A DNA stretch of 64,000 nucleotides from Promethearchaeati archaeon (GTDB lineage Archaea > Asgardarchaeota > Heimdallarchaeia > JABLTI01), in contig JABLTI010000015.1 in the NCBI GenBank assembly GCA_013166835.1, positions 1-64,000 on the forward strand, given 5' to 3'. Made by a program: the position numbers and the translations under genes. This document shows positions 48,237 through 57,279 of the stretch, one piece after another (within the stretch, counting starts at the first letter, position 1; each line of letters starts with the position of its first letter). The notes under the pieces were generated by a model that did no database searches, was not told the origin of the DNA, and worked only from the letters and a program-made list of their open reading frames with translations.

Positions 48237-49787
48237 ATGGATTACAAAGTAAACGTTGTGGGAAGAAAAATACCCACTGAAATCGTTGGAAAGAAAATAT
48301 TCCCTTTTATGGGCATAGGAAGAGCTCAATTGCCTGATAGAAAAGTTGCACCAAAAATTAGAAGACGATTACCTGGGGAAACAAAACTCTTAGCAACAAT
48401 TGAGGAAGCAATCACAAAATCTGGTTTAAAGAATGGGATGACCATAAGTTTTCATCATCACTTTCGAGGTGGTGATAAATTAATGAATATGGTGATTAAG
48501 AAAATTGCTGAGATGGGTATAAAAGACATAACACTTGCACCTTCATCGATTCATCCCATCCATGCACCTTTAATAAACTATATCGAACAAGGTGTGATTA
48601 TCAATATTCAATGTGGCGTTACTGGACCAGTTGGTGATGCAATCTCTCAAGGAAAATTGAAAGGATTATTAACAGTGAGAAGTCATGGTGGAAGAGCACG
48701 ATCAGTTGAAGATGGAGACTGCCATATTGATATAGCATTTATTGGTGCACCAACAGCTGATGAATTCGGAAATCTTAACGGTGTTGATGGAAAACAGGCA
48801 TGTGGACCACTGGGTTATATGGTTCCAGATGCACAATATGCTGATATGGTTATTGCAGTAACAAATAATCTTGTTCCTTTTCCTTGTAACAATATAAGCA
48901 TTAATCAAAATCATGTGGATTATGTAGTTCAAATAAAGGACCCAATTGGTGATCCAACAGGCATTGTTTCTGGAACAACTCGAATTACAAGAGATCCTGT
49001 TAGATTAAGAATTGCTAGAAACTGCGTAAGTGTTATCGAAGCATCTGGTTTGTTAAAAGATGGTTTTTCTTTCCAAAGTGGTGCTGGTGGGATATCATTA
49101 GCTGTTACACAATTTCTTGGTGAACGAATGCTCGAACTAGAAATTCAAGGTTCTTTTGGTATGGGTGGTTCAACTTCTGCTTTAGTACAATTATTAGAGA
49201 AAGGGCTTTTTAGGAGACTTCTCGATGTTCAAGCTTTCGATAAAGAGGCTATTCGTTCATTAAAAGAAAATCCAAATCACATAGAAATAGGTGCAAGTCA
49301 ATATGCAAATATTCATAGTAGTGGTGCAGCGGTTGATGTTCTTGATACAGTGGTTTTGGGTGCAACAGAAATTGATGTTAATTTTAATGTAAATGTAGTT
49401 ACTGAATCAGATGGTAGAATACTACATGGAATTGGTGGGCATCAAGATACCTCGGAAGGAGCAAAATTAGCAATCATTGCAATTCCATTACTTCGTGGTC
49501 GAAATCCAGTTGTTGTAGATAATGTTACTACTTTAACTACTCCAGGGATGAATATTGATGTAGTAGTAACTGATTATGGTATTGCTTTGAATCCCGAAAG
49601 CAAATATTATCGTAGAATCAAAAGAGCTGAAGATTTGAGGTTTAAAACAATTGAACAACTTCGAGATACAGCTTATACTCTTGTTGGCGGTCCACCTGAT
49701 CCAATACCTTTTGATGACCGGATAGTTGCTATAATTGAACATCGTGATGGAACAGTTTTAGATGTTATTAGAAAAATAAGTGACTGA
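48237..49787 (+). CDS. citF: citrate lyase alpha subunit
   Basis: SGLKNGMTISFHHHFRGGDKLMNMVI; LTVRSHGGRARSVEDGDCHIDIAFIGAPTADEFGN; GIGGHQDTSEGAKLAIIAIPLLRGRNP. Confidence 0.94.
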   Translation: MDYKVNVVGRKIPTEIVGKKIFPFMGIGRAQLPDRKVAPKIRRRLPGETKLLATIEEAITKSGLKNGMTISFHHHFRGGDKLMNMVIKKIAEMGIKDITLAPSSIHPIHAPLINYIEQGVIINIQCGVTGPVGDAISQGKLKGLLTVRSHGGRARSVEDGDCHIDIAFIGAPTADEFGNLNGVDGKQACGPLGYMVPDAQYADMVIAVTNNLVPFPCNNISINQNHVDYVVQIKDPIGDPTGIVSGTTRITRDPVRLRIARNCVSVIEASGLLKDGFSFQSGAGGISLAVTQFLGERMLELEIQGSFGMGGSTSALVQLLEKGLFRRLLDVQAFDKEAIRSLKENPNHIEIGASQYANIHSSGAAVDVLDTVVLGATEIDVNFNVNVVTESDGRILHGIGGHQDTSEGAKLAIIAIPLLRGRNPVVVDNVTTLTTPGMNIDVVVTDYGIALNPESKYYRRIKRAEDLRFKTIEQLRDTAYTLVGGPPDPIPFDDRIVAIIEHRDGTVLDVIRKISD

Positions 49788-50316
49788 ATTCTTTTGTGAT
49801 GGAATTTTGAGTGACCTAAATGATTTACGATGGCAAATACTTGATGCTAAAGAAGAAAGATGGTTAAAACAAAAAGCATTTGTAAATTTATACAAATCAA
49901 CCCTGATTGTTTTTAAAATGAATATACCTTCTTGGCCCAAAATTTCAACTGACATTTTAGTTGTCTTTCATAAATCTTTGGAAATTTTCAAGGAGAATTT
50001 GACCAGTTCCAAAATTGCTTTTCGATTAATTGAAATACAAGAAACTCTTCTAGGTCCTGAAGCATTTATTTCTACTAAAATGAATGCAAATGATATTAAA
50101 GATTTAGCAATTCATTTCGAAGAATATCATAATATTGGTCGATTTTTTGACGTTGATGTTATTGATAATACTGGTAAAATGATTGAAAGAAAAATTAAAC
50201 GAAAATGCTTCTTATGTTCAGAACAAGCAATAGATTGCATGAGAAACCAAAGACACAGCCCTGAAGAAATCAAAGAATATTTTGATGAGAAGATTGCTAA
50301 TTATTTAAAATCTTAA
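49780..50316 (+). CDS. citX: apo-citrate lyase phosphoribosyl-dephospho-CoA transferase-like
   Basis: EERWLKQKAFVNLYKSTLIVFKMNIPS; LLGPEAF; GRFFDVDVIDNTGKMIERKIKRKCFLCSEQAIDCMRNQRHSPEEI; overlaps citF stop. Confidence 0.83.
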   Translation: MTEFFCDGILSDLNDLRWQILDAKEERWLKQKAFVNLYKSTLIVFKMNIPSWPKISTDILVVFHKSLEIFKENLTSSKIAFRLIEIQETLLGPEAFISTKMNANDIKDLAIHFEEYHNIGRFFDVDVIDNTGKMIERKIKRKCFLCSEQAIDCMRNQRHSPEEIKEYFDEKIANYLKS

Positions 50317-51167
50317 ACCCCAATAATTACTTCTTCGAACTTTGATGGATCACTGACTATAAAATTAACTAATTCAATATACATGCTCAAAACCTCATAG
50401 GCTTTTTCTCTGGATCTAAATTTTGTAGAAAGAGTAAGTATATTGATCATGCTTAAACCTTCTAATTTTACTCCTCCTTCGATAGTAGAAACTAGAAACA
50501 TAACCCAAACAGGTTTGTTTTTTGCAAAGAGTGAATCTCTAGGATGCGTTCGAGCAAAAATTACTCGAGCTTTCCCTTTGTAGTTTTCCCCGAATTCATT
50601 TTCTAAACTATCGACTTCGATAACTCGTAAATTATGGAATCTTTTTTTGGCTATGATTTCATCAAGTCTAATAATCCAATCATACCTTAAAATAATAGAA
50701 CTACTACTATCTTGTTCCAAGAAAATCCAGATAGGACAGTATTGATGCCTTTTTTGCCCCATCATTTTTTCATTTAACATAACAGTCCAAAGTTTTTCTC
50801 GTAAGCTTTTCATGTCAATATTAACAGGTCCTTTTCTAAACTCTTCTCGATCAACGATTGCTTGTGCATCTTGCTGCATTTGTGCTAGTTTTCTTTCAGC
50901 TTTGGGTTTTGAATAAACAGTGCCTTCTAATACCACCATTCCAAGTTTCTGAATAACAACGCGAGAAATTGCTGCGACAGGTAATTGTGTAACAATTTTT
51001 ATCCACTCTAAGCTAACTTCATCTCGATTACCTATGAGCTCTTTAATTGAGCTAAGCATTTCTTCAGTAATCTTCTGTTCCTTATCCTTAGAGGTCAAAT
51101 TTCTTCTCTCCGGTATATTCCTTTCAATAAACCTTTGATGGGGCTTTATTTGAGGGTTTAAATACAA
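50313..51167 (-). CDS. hypothetical protein
   Basis: 284-aa intact ORF, convergent with citX; no recognised family. Confidence 0.7.
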   Translation of the reverse strand: MYLNPQIKPHQRFIERNIPERRNLTSKDKEQKITEEMLSSIKELIGNRDEVSLEWIKIVTQLPVAAISRVVIQKLGMVVLEGTVYSKPKAERKLAQMQQDAQAIVDREEFRKGPVNIDMKSLREKLWTVMLNEKMMGQKRHQYCPIWIFLEQDSSSSIILRYDWIIRLDEIIAKKRFHNLRVIEVDSLENEFGENYKGKARVIFARTHPRDSLFAKNKPVWVMFLVSTIEGGVKLEGLSMINILTLSTKFRSREKAYEVLSMYIELVNFIVSDPSKFEEVIIGV

Positions 51168-51177
51168 TTTTACTTAA

Positions 51178-51549
51178 TTATATTTTTTCTTGTTTTTCAA
51201 TTACTATTTCCTTGCCCTCTGTAAGCATTTTCATAATTTTCTCTCTCCCAGAATCTAATAATCTCCAAATAGTACCTCTTGAAACATTCATTAATAAACC
51301 GGCTTCTTCTTGATTTAGTCCCTTTAAATCAATTAATCTCATTGCTTCATATTCAGCAATAGTTAAATTCAGCTGATTTTCTGAAAGAGTTGGATGTGGA
51401 GTAATCTTTGTGATTTTAGGATAATCTTCTATTATAATTTCTTTTAATGGTCTTCCACGTATTTGTAGTTCACTATCAGAATCACCTAAAGATTTTCTTC
51501 TTCTACCTCCTCTTCCTCCTCTGCGTCGATACATTCTCATTTTCTGCAC
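51178..51549 (-). CDS. DUF134/UPF0251 HTH protein
   Basis: LTIAEYEAMRLIDLKGLNQEEAGLLMNVSRGTIWRLLDSGREKIMKMLTEGKEIVI. Confidence 0.88.
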   Translation of the reverse strand: MQKMRMYRRRGGRGGRRRKSLGDSDSELQIRGRPLKEIIIEDYPKITKITPHPTLSENQLNLTIAEYEAMRLIDLKGLNQEEAGLLMNVSRGTIWRLLDSGREKIMKMLTEGKEIVIEKQEKI

Positions 51550-51609
51550 CTTGTATCAATACTAACCTCTTGTTTTATAAGTTTTATATTTTATAAACTA
51601 AAATATTTT

Positions 51610-51671
51610 TGTGCATATGAACATAAAGATTTTTATAGTAAAAAACGTATTTATTTATGTGCTAATGCACA
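51610..51671. promoter_or_regulatory. two candidate operator palindromes in the divergent promoter
   Basis: TGTGCATATGAACA (51610-51623) and TGTGCTAATGCACA (51658-51671, perfect), same architecture TGTGC-N4-GNACA, 48 bp apart. Confidence 0.5.
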
Positions 51672-51691
51672 AAAATCAAAAAGTGATATTT

Positions 51692-52018
51692 ATGAGTAGT
51701 CGTGGAAGAAGATCCTCTGATAGAGGTAGACATAGAAGAATGTATGAATTAACGGGAGTACCAGGTTGGATAAGATTTGGTACCATGCAAGACGGAAGAA
51801 GTGGACGAGGATTAGGTCCTTGTGCAGAATATCTGCAAAGAATTGGTAAATTTGATGAATTTCTAAAAGATTTTGCTGCAAAAAATCCGGGTTTAGCAAA
51901 CACCTTTGGAGATTTTGATAAAAATCCTGATTATGAGAAAAATTTGATTTCCGATCAAATAAGGTTCCTTGAAGAAGAACTTAAAGATCTTAAAAGAAGA
52001 TCAAAAGAGTTAAGATAA
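51692..52018 (+). CDS. small DUF5320-like protein
   Basis: Arg/Gly-rich N-terminus, GRSGRGLGPCAEYL, C-terminal coiled coil IRFLEEELKDLKRRSKEL; start moved to ATG 51692. Confidence 0.65.
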   Translation: MSSRGRRSSDRGRHRRMYELTGVPGWIRFGTMQDGRSGRGLGPCAEYLQRIGKFDEFLKDFAAKNPGLANTFGDFDKNPDYEKNLISDQIRFLEEELKDLKRRSKELR

Positions 52019-52043
52019 AGTAGCTAAGATTTGGTGGTTCAAA

Positions 52044-52427
52044 ATGAAAATTGCAATATCTTCTAGTGGTGACAATTTACAATCCGAAGTTGACCCTCGT
52101 TTTGGTCGATGTAAGAATTTCATAATCATTGAGATTTCCGAAATGTCTTTAGCTGTTCATCAGAATAGTGCCCAATTTGTGGGGCATGGCGCTGGAACAA
52201 AAGCTGCTCAAGATCTATTAAAATTGGGTGTGTCTGCTATAATTTCTGGAAACATTGGTCCCAATGCTTTTCAAGTGTTAAGTGCTGCGAATATCAGAAT
52301 GTATACAAGTTCAGGAACAATAGAAAATGTAGTAGAAGCTTACAAGAAAGGACAATTAATAGAAGTGACACAACCATCCAATGCAGGTCATATGGGTAGA
52401 GGTTCTGGGCGTGGTAGACGTTCTTGA
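52044..52427 (+). CDS. NifX/NifB-type dinitrogenase iron-molybdenum cofactor biosynthesis family protein
   Basis: MKIAISSSGDNLQSEVDPRFGRCKNFIIIE ... GAGTKAAQDLLKLGVSAIISGNIGPNAFQVLSAANIRMY. Confidence 0.9.
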   Translation: MKIAISSSGDNLQSEVDPRFGRCKNFIIIEISEMSLAVHQNSAQFVGHGAGTKAAQDLLKLGVSAIISGNIGPNAFQVLSAANIRMYTSSGTIENVVEAYKKGQLIEVTQPSNAGHMGRGSGRGRRS

Positions 52428-52490
52428 CTGTGAAGGAGAATCTAGTCTAAAAAACTTCTATATATAAAATGTAAGTAATAATTAACATGA

Positions 52491-52862
52491 GTGATAAAAA
52501 TGAAAATAACTTTTCCAACAAATGATCTTAAAGGTTTAGAAAGTCAATTGGCAGACCATTTTGGTCGTGCACCAACATTTACAATAATTGATTCTGAGAC
52601 GGAAGAACTAAAAGTTATAGATAATTCTGGTGAGCATTTCGGTGGTCGTCAATCCGCTCCAGTTCTTATTGTTAATAATGGAACAAATGTACTAATATGC
52701 AAAGCTTTAGGACGTAAAGCAATAGCTAAATTTGTAGAATTTGGCATAGAAGTCTACATTACAGAAAAACTTACTGTTAAAAATGCACTTGAAGCCTATA
52801 ATAAGCAAGAACTAAGAAAGGCAACTGAAAGTGAAGCTTGTGCAGAAAGTAAACATCATTGA
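52491..52862 (+). CDS. NifX/NifB-type dinitrogenase iron-molybdenum cofactor biosynthesis family protein
   Basis: ITFPTNDLKGLESQLADHFGRAPTFTIID ... ICKALGRKAIAKFVEFGIEVYITEKLTVKNALEAY. Confidence 0.9.
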   Translation: MIKMKITFPTNDLKGLESQLADHFGRAPTFTIIDSETEELKVIDNSGEHFGGRQSAPVLIVNNGTNVLICKALGRKAIAKFVEFGIEVYITEKLTVKNALEAYNKQELRKATESEACAESKHH

Positions 52863-52938
52863 ATAAATTTCTACAGCGATGCTATTACTATTTCCTAATT
52901 CGTTTAAGGATGCAAGATAAAGAGATGACAAACTACTT

Positions 52939-53778
52939 ATGAAAATCAGTATAGCTAGTGGTAAAGGGGGAACAGGAAAAACAATTATAGCAACTAGCTT
53001 AGCACTTTCTCTCAGAAATTATCAATTTCTGGATTGTGATGTTGAGGAACCAAATGCCCACATTTTTCTGAAACCTAAGTTTCACACTACGAAAAAAGTA
53101 TTAGTTAATGTTCCATTAATTAATAATGCGAAATGTACAAACTGTGGTATTTGTTCTGATGCATGCGAATTTAATACCCTTGTTCAATTACCTGATCATG
53201 TTATTTTCTTCGCAGATTTATGCATGAGCTGTAATGCTTGCAAAGTATTGTGCCCAGAAAACGCCATTTCAATGGTCAAAAGAGAAATTGGTGAACTAAA
53301 AATCGGAGATGCGAAAGAAAACACTTTATTTGTCAATGGGTTACTAAAGATTGGCTCTCCAAGATCTATACCAATAATTTCTGCAGTGAAAGATTGCATT
53401 GATAATTCAAAGACCGTTATTTTGGATGCTCCTCCTGGTAATTCTTGTCCGGTAATTGAGACTATTTCCGATACCGATTTCTGTCTGCTTGTGACTGAAC
53501 CAACTCCTTTCGGTTTATGGGACCTAAAAATTGCAGCTGAAGTTACTAAAAAACTCGCACTTCCAACTGGAGTTATAATCAACAAATACGGCTTAGGATA
53601 TGAAGAACCAATAGAGGAATATTGTAAGGATGAGAACATCCCAATTCTCATGAAAGTTCCATTTGATCGTTCCATTGCTGAAGCGTATTCTGAAGGCATA
53701 CCATTAGCAGGTCATGATAAAGAATGGCAAAAGAAATTTAGAGATTTGTATGCAACAATTCAGGAGCTTGTAAAATAA
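52939..53778 (+). CDS. MinD/Mrp-type P-loop ATPase with inserted 4Fe-4S ferredoxin domain
   Basis: IASGKGGTGKTIIATSLA; CTNCGICSDACEF, CMSCNACKVLCPENA. Confidence 0.93.
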   Translation: MKISIASGKGGTGKTIIATSLALSLRNYQFLDCDVEEPNAHIFLKPKFHTTKKVLVNVPLINNAKCTNCGICSDACEFNTLVQLPDHVIFFADLCMSCNACKVLCPENAISMVKREIGELKIGDAKENTLFVNGLLKIGSPRSIPIISAVKDCIDNSKTVILDAPPGNSCPVIETISDTDFCLLVTEPTPFGLWDLKIAAEVTKKLALPTGVIINKYGLGYEEPIEEYCKDENIPILMKVPFDRSIAEAYSEGIPLAGHDKEWQKKFRDLYATIQELVK

Positions 53779-53779
53779 G

Positions 53780-54646
53780 ATGTTTAAACAAATAACAGTT
53801 ATTAGTGGTAAAGGTGGAACTGGAAAAACTACTCTTACTGCTAGTTTTGCGTATTTGACTCGAGGAAAAGCAATTTTTGCTGATGCCGATGTAGATGCCC
53901 CTGATTTACATTTAATATTACATCCGACGATTATTTCTGAAGAGGAACTATACATTTCTAAAAAAGTAAAAAGAGATGAAGAGAAATGCATTAAATGCAA
54001 TAAATGCGGTGAAGTATGTGAGTTCAAAGCAATAACTGCTGATGAAATAAATTATTTTAAATGCGAAGGCTGTGGGTTATGTGTTCATATATGTCCAGAA
54101 AAAGCCCTTTCAATGGAACCTATTCTGTCAGCAAAAATTTTCGAATCACAAACAAGATTCGGAGTATTTGTTCACGCAGAAATGACAATTGGAGAAGGAA
54201 CCTCAGGAAGAATTGTTGATCAAATTAGACAAAAAGCTAGAAAGATAGCTGGAACGAAAAAGCTAGATTACGTCGTTGTTGATGGTTCACCAGGGATAGG
54301 GTGTCCTGTTATAGCTTCGATCACAGGAGTTGATTTGGCTTGCATAATTGTTGAACCTACTTTAAGTGGAATTCATGATTTAGAGCGAATTTTTGGTGTA
54401 GCGCAACACTTCAAAGTAAAATCAGTTGTTTGTATTAACAAATTTGATTTAAACATAACAAATACAAATAATATCATTCAATTTTGCAGAAAAAACAACA
54501 TTACAGTTGTTGGAAAAATACCTTTTGACAAGATAGTTCCTAAAAGTATCATTCAAGGGAAAAGTACTTTTGAGTTAGAGGAAAATCCAGTTTCAAAGGA
54601 AATAACAAGTATTTGGAAAAACATTCAAACTGAATTATACGCTTAA
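53780..54646 (+). CDS. MinD/Mrp-type P-loop ATPase with inserted 4Fe-4S ferredoxin domain
   Basis: VISGKGGTGKTTLTASFA; CIKCNKCGEVCEF, CEGCGLCVHICPEKA; VVDGSPGIGCPVIASITGVD. Confidence 0.93.
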   Translation: MFKQITVISGKGGTGKTTLTASFAYLTRGKAIFADADVDAPDLHLILHPTIISEEELYISKKVKRDEEKCIKCNKCGEVCEFKAITADEINYFKCEGCGLCVHICPEKALSMEPILSAKIFESQTRFGVFVHAEMTIGEGTSGRIVDQIRQKARKIAGTKKLDYVVVDGSPGIGCPVIASITGVDLACIIVEPTLSGIHDLERIFGVAQHFKVKSVVCINKFDLNITNTNNIIQFCRKNNITVVGKIPFDKIVPKSIIQGKSTFELEENPVSKEITSIWKNIQTELYA

Positions 54647-54775
54647 ACTCTTGATTCCTCAAGAAAAAATGCATAAAGTGGAAATTTGGTTAAGCTTGCT
54701 CTAAACAAATAGTATTAAAATCACCTTTTATTTTCGTATGTTACAAAATTACAAATTGCTTTAGGTTATAGACAA

Positions 54776-56467
54776 ATGGCTTTTCAAAATATCACAAATA
54801 ACAAAAGTCAAATCATAAATATTTACTCAATTAATTGTGATACTTGCCAGAAGAATATCGAGGTTCCAATAAAGAAATCTGATAAAGAAAGTTCATCAGG
54901 AGGAATTTTTAGAATAGTGGCTATTCATCAATGCTTTGATGAACAAGTAGCTTATCTCTTGTTTTTTGATGATCATTTAGCCTTAAGACAGAAGGTCGTT
55001 ACTCCTGTAACAATTGCTGGAATTCAAGAAAGTGATATCTTCAATGAGTTTCAAAAAACTATTTTGAAGCAGTATGGTGGATTTAATTTTCTTAGAAAGA
55101 TGTTCAATAAGGATTTAGCTAAAGTAATTTATGGCATTATTTTAGGACAACAAGTAGTGATAGTAGGGAATAAGGTCGAAGTAGAAGCTTCAATATTTAG
55201 CTTAGAATTATTCGCTGGCCACAGAAATTTTATTTGTGATTCTTGGATCGAGGAAAAATCTCTTGCTGATATTATAGGAACAAAACCTGATTTAGTAAAA
55301 TTTTATCCAAATTCAATAATTGTTGATCTTTCTAAAAAAGAAATTATGCGGGGAGAGGAAAATAGCTATGCTTTAAGTTTACTTAATTTTCTCTACGGTG
55401 TTTCCGACATAGAAACCTTTGAGGAGATAATTAAGAATGAAATAAATGCTGTATTAGAAATCACAAAAGAGTTTATCCTAGTTGAGGAATTAAGTGAAAT
55501 AGAATCTTATCTTTCAACATTAACTTTGGAAGAAGTTCCTCAAGAGGTTATAGAATTAGTTGTTGCACTTTCTGCACAATTGAATCATATTATTGCCCAT
55601 TATTACAGAAGTAATTATGAAATTATTTCACCACAAAAAGCAGTGGAAATAATACCAAATAGAATATGGTTTTTTGATTTTATTCTGCCAGAAGTTTATT
55701 TCTATGAGATAAAAGATGATTTGCCTTATAATTTCAAAGAGGAAAAAATACTAAATAGAATAAAAAAATTAATTGCTACTGAAAGATACAATCTGTTATT
55801 GCATGAATATTTTACTCCAATGAATCATTATGTAATTGATTTACAATCCGAAAAATGTTTATTATTTTGTTTTCCAAGATTAGAAGAAGATACTGCTCAT
55901 ATCGCTTACATATTGAAATTCTTACAAAATGGCATTCAGAATAAACATTTCTTGGAACAAAACAACCAATATATAATTGATCAAATCAAAGACAATTGGT
56001 TAGATGATTTCGCATCTTTTAAACTTAAACCGGAATTACAAATACTCATAGATGTGCGCGAAAAATTGCCGGTATTTTTTGAAGATTCGATTCTTGATTC
56101 ATATTACTTTAGGACAAGAGTATGTGAACCTGATTTTAAGAAATTTATAACGGAAATAATAGATCTTATTCTAAAAGAATTTCATACTGAACCCAAAATG
56201 CATCATGTTGATGATCTCTACACTCTAAAGGGTGTAATAAGCGATTTGAAAGCTGATAACGCATCTGAGAATGAAAAAATCGAAATAAAGTATAACCTTC
56301 ATCATTACATAAATGAACGTGGTGAAACTAAAACAGTCAATCTTATTCTAGACCTCTATATAACAACAAAATACAATCAGTTCGGTCTTGAGACCTTTGC
56401 GTTGTATGATTCTCTCTATAAGAAATTTGCAGAACTCATTAAGAAAGCAATGAATAAATGTCTTTGA
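54776..56467 (+). CDS. hypothetical protein, Zn-binding-like N-terminus and possible DENN-like core
   Basis: 563-aa ORF; CDTCQKNIEVPI...IVAIHQCFDEQVAYLLFFDDHLALRQKV; LAKVIYGIILGQQVVIVGNKVEVEASIFSLELFAGHR. Confidence 0.65.
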   Translation: MAFQNITNNKSQIINIYSINCDTCQKNIEVPIKKSDKESSSGGIFRIVAIHQCFDEQVAYLLFFDDHLALRQKVVTPVTIAGIQESDIFNEFQKTILKQYGGFNFLRKMFNKDLAKVIYGIILGQQVVIVGNKVEVEASIFSLELFAGHRNFICDSWIEEKSLADIIGTKPDLVKFYPNSIIVDLSKKEIMRGEENSYALSLLNFLYGVSDIETFEEIIKNEINAVLEITKEFILVEELSEIESYLSTLTLEEVPQEVIELVVALSAQLNHIIAHYYRSNYEIISPQKAVEIIPNRIWFFDFILPEVYFYEIKDDLPYNFKEEKILNRIKKLIATERYNLLLHEYFTPMNHYVIDLQSEKCLLFCFPRLEEDTAHIAYILKFLQNGIQNKHFLEQNNQYIIDQIKDNWLDDFASFKLKPELQILIDVREKLPVFFEDSILDSYYFRTRVCEPDFKKFITEIIDLILKEFHTEPKMHHVDDLYTLKGVISDLKADNASENEKIEIKYNLHHYINERGETKTVNLILDLYITTKYNQFGLETFALYDSLYKKFAELIKKAMNKCL

Positions 56468-56470
56468 TAA

Positions 56471-57199
56471 TCATATGGATTTCTTGGTTGGCTTCTTAGT
56501 CGCTGTTTTAGTTGTTTTCTTTGTTGTCTTCTTCTTTTGTCGTCTTTTTTCAGCGCTTATTTGTTTGTAGTATTTATGAACTTCTTTGTTGACTATATTC
56601 CTACATAGAAATTCAAAAGTCTCACGAACGTTAATATTACTTTTTGATGAAGTCTCTATAAAACCAATTATGTTTAAATTATGGTCATCTCTTGAATTTA
56701 TAAACTCTTTAACCATTTCAGGTTCTATTTCTCTTTCATCCAAGAGATCATTCTTTGTAGAAACAATAACTATTGGAATGTTTTCATCGCAGTTCTCCCT
56801 AATTAAGGGGATCCATTCATGATACAAAGAAAAGAAAGTATCAATCCTAGTACAATCATAAGCGAGAATGATGCCTTTACTTCCAGAAAGAAACCTATCC
56901 ATAATTTGTCTAAATTGTGGTTGACCAGCAAGATCCCAAACAGACATTACTACTTTGCCAAAATCAGTATCAACGTTATGAGTGAAAAATTGAACTCCGA
57001 TAGTTATCCTGTAGTTATCAAAAAAATCATCCAAGATATAACCCATTGCTCTTTGACAGAGAGTAGTTTTTCCTACCCCCCCAACGCCTGCAATTGAAAT
57101 TTTAACCAAATGACTTTTGCTTCTTTCCAAGGGTAAGCCTGTTTCAAGTGTCTTTCTTGTAATGGTAGACTTAGCATTGTTGGTCTTAGCTGAAGGCAT
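56471..57199 (-). CDS. Ras-superfamily (Rab-like) small GTPase with Lys/Thr-rich C-terminal tail
   Basis: G1 GVGGVGKTT, switch I YRITIGVQFF, G3 WDLAGQPQFR, G4 STKNDLLD, G5 ETSSK; tail RRQKKKTTKKTTKTATKKPTKKSI. Confidence 0.94.
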   Translation of the reverse strand: MPSAKTNNAKSTITRKTLETGLPLERSKSHLVKISIAGVGGVGKTTLCQRAMGYILDDFFDNYRITIGVQFFTHNVDTDFGKVVMSVWDLAGQPQFRQIMDRFLSGSKGIILAYDCTRIDTFFSLYHEWIPLIRENCDENIPIVIVSTKNDLLDEREIEPEMVKEFINSRDDHNLNIIGFIETSSKSNINVRETFEFLCRNIVNKEVHKYYKQISAEKRRQKKKTTKKTTKTATKKPTKKSI

Positions 57200-57279
57200 A
57201 TTTTATTTTAGTAACTCTTTATTTTTAACTTCTTTGTCTGATAAGATGTTGGACAAAGATAGTGAAAATGGCATAAAAA

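Noticed and set aside
53196-54027. Minus-strand ORFs 53196-53699 and 53704-54027
   Set aside because: Antisense to two conserved Mrp-type ATPase genes.
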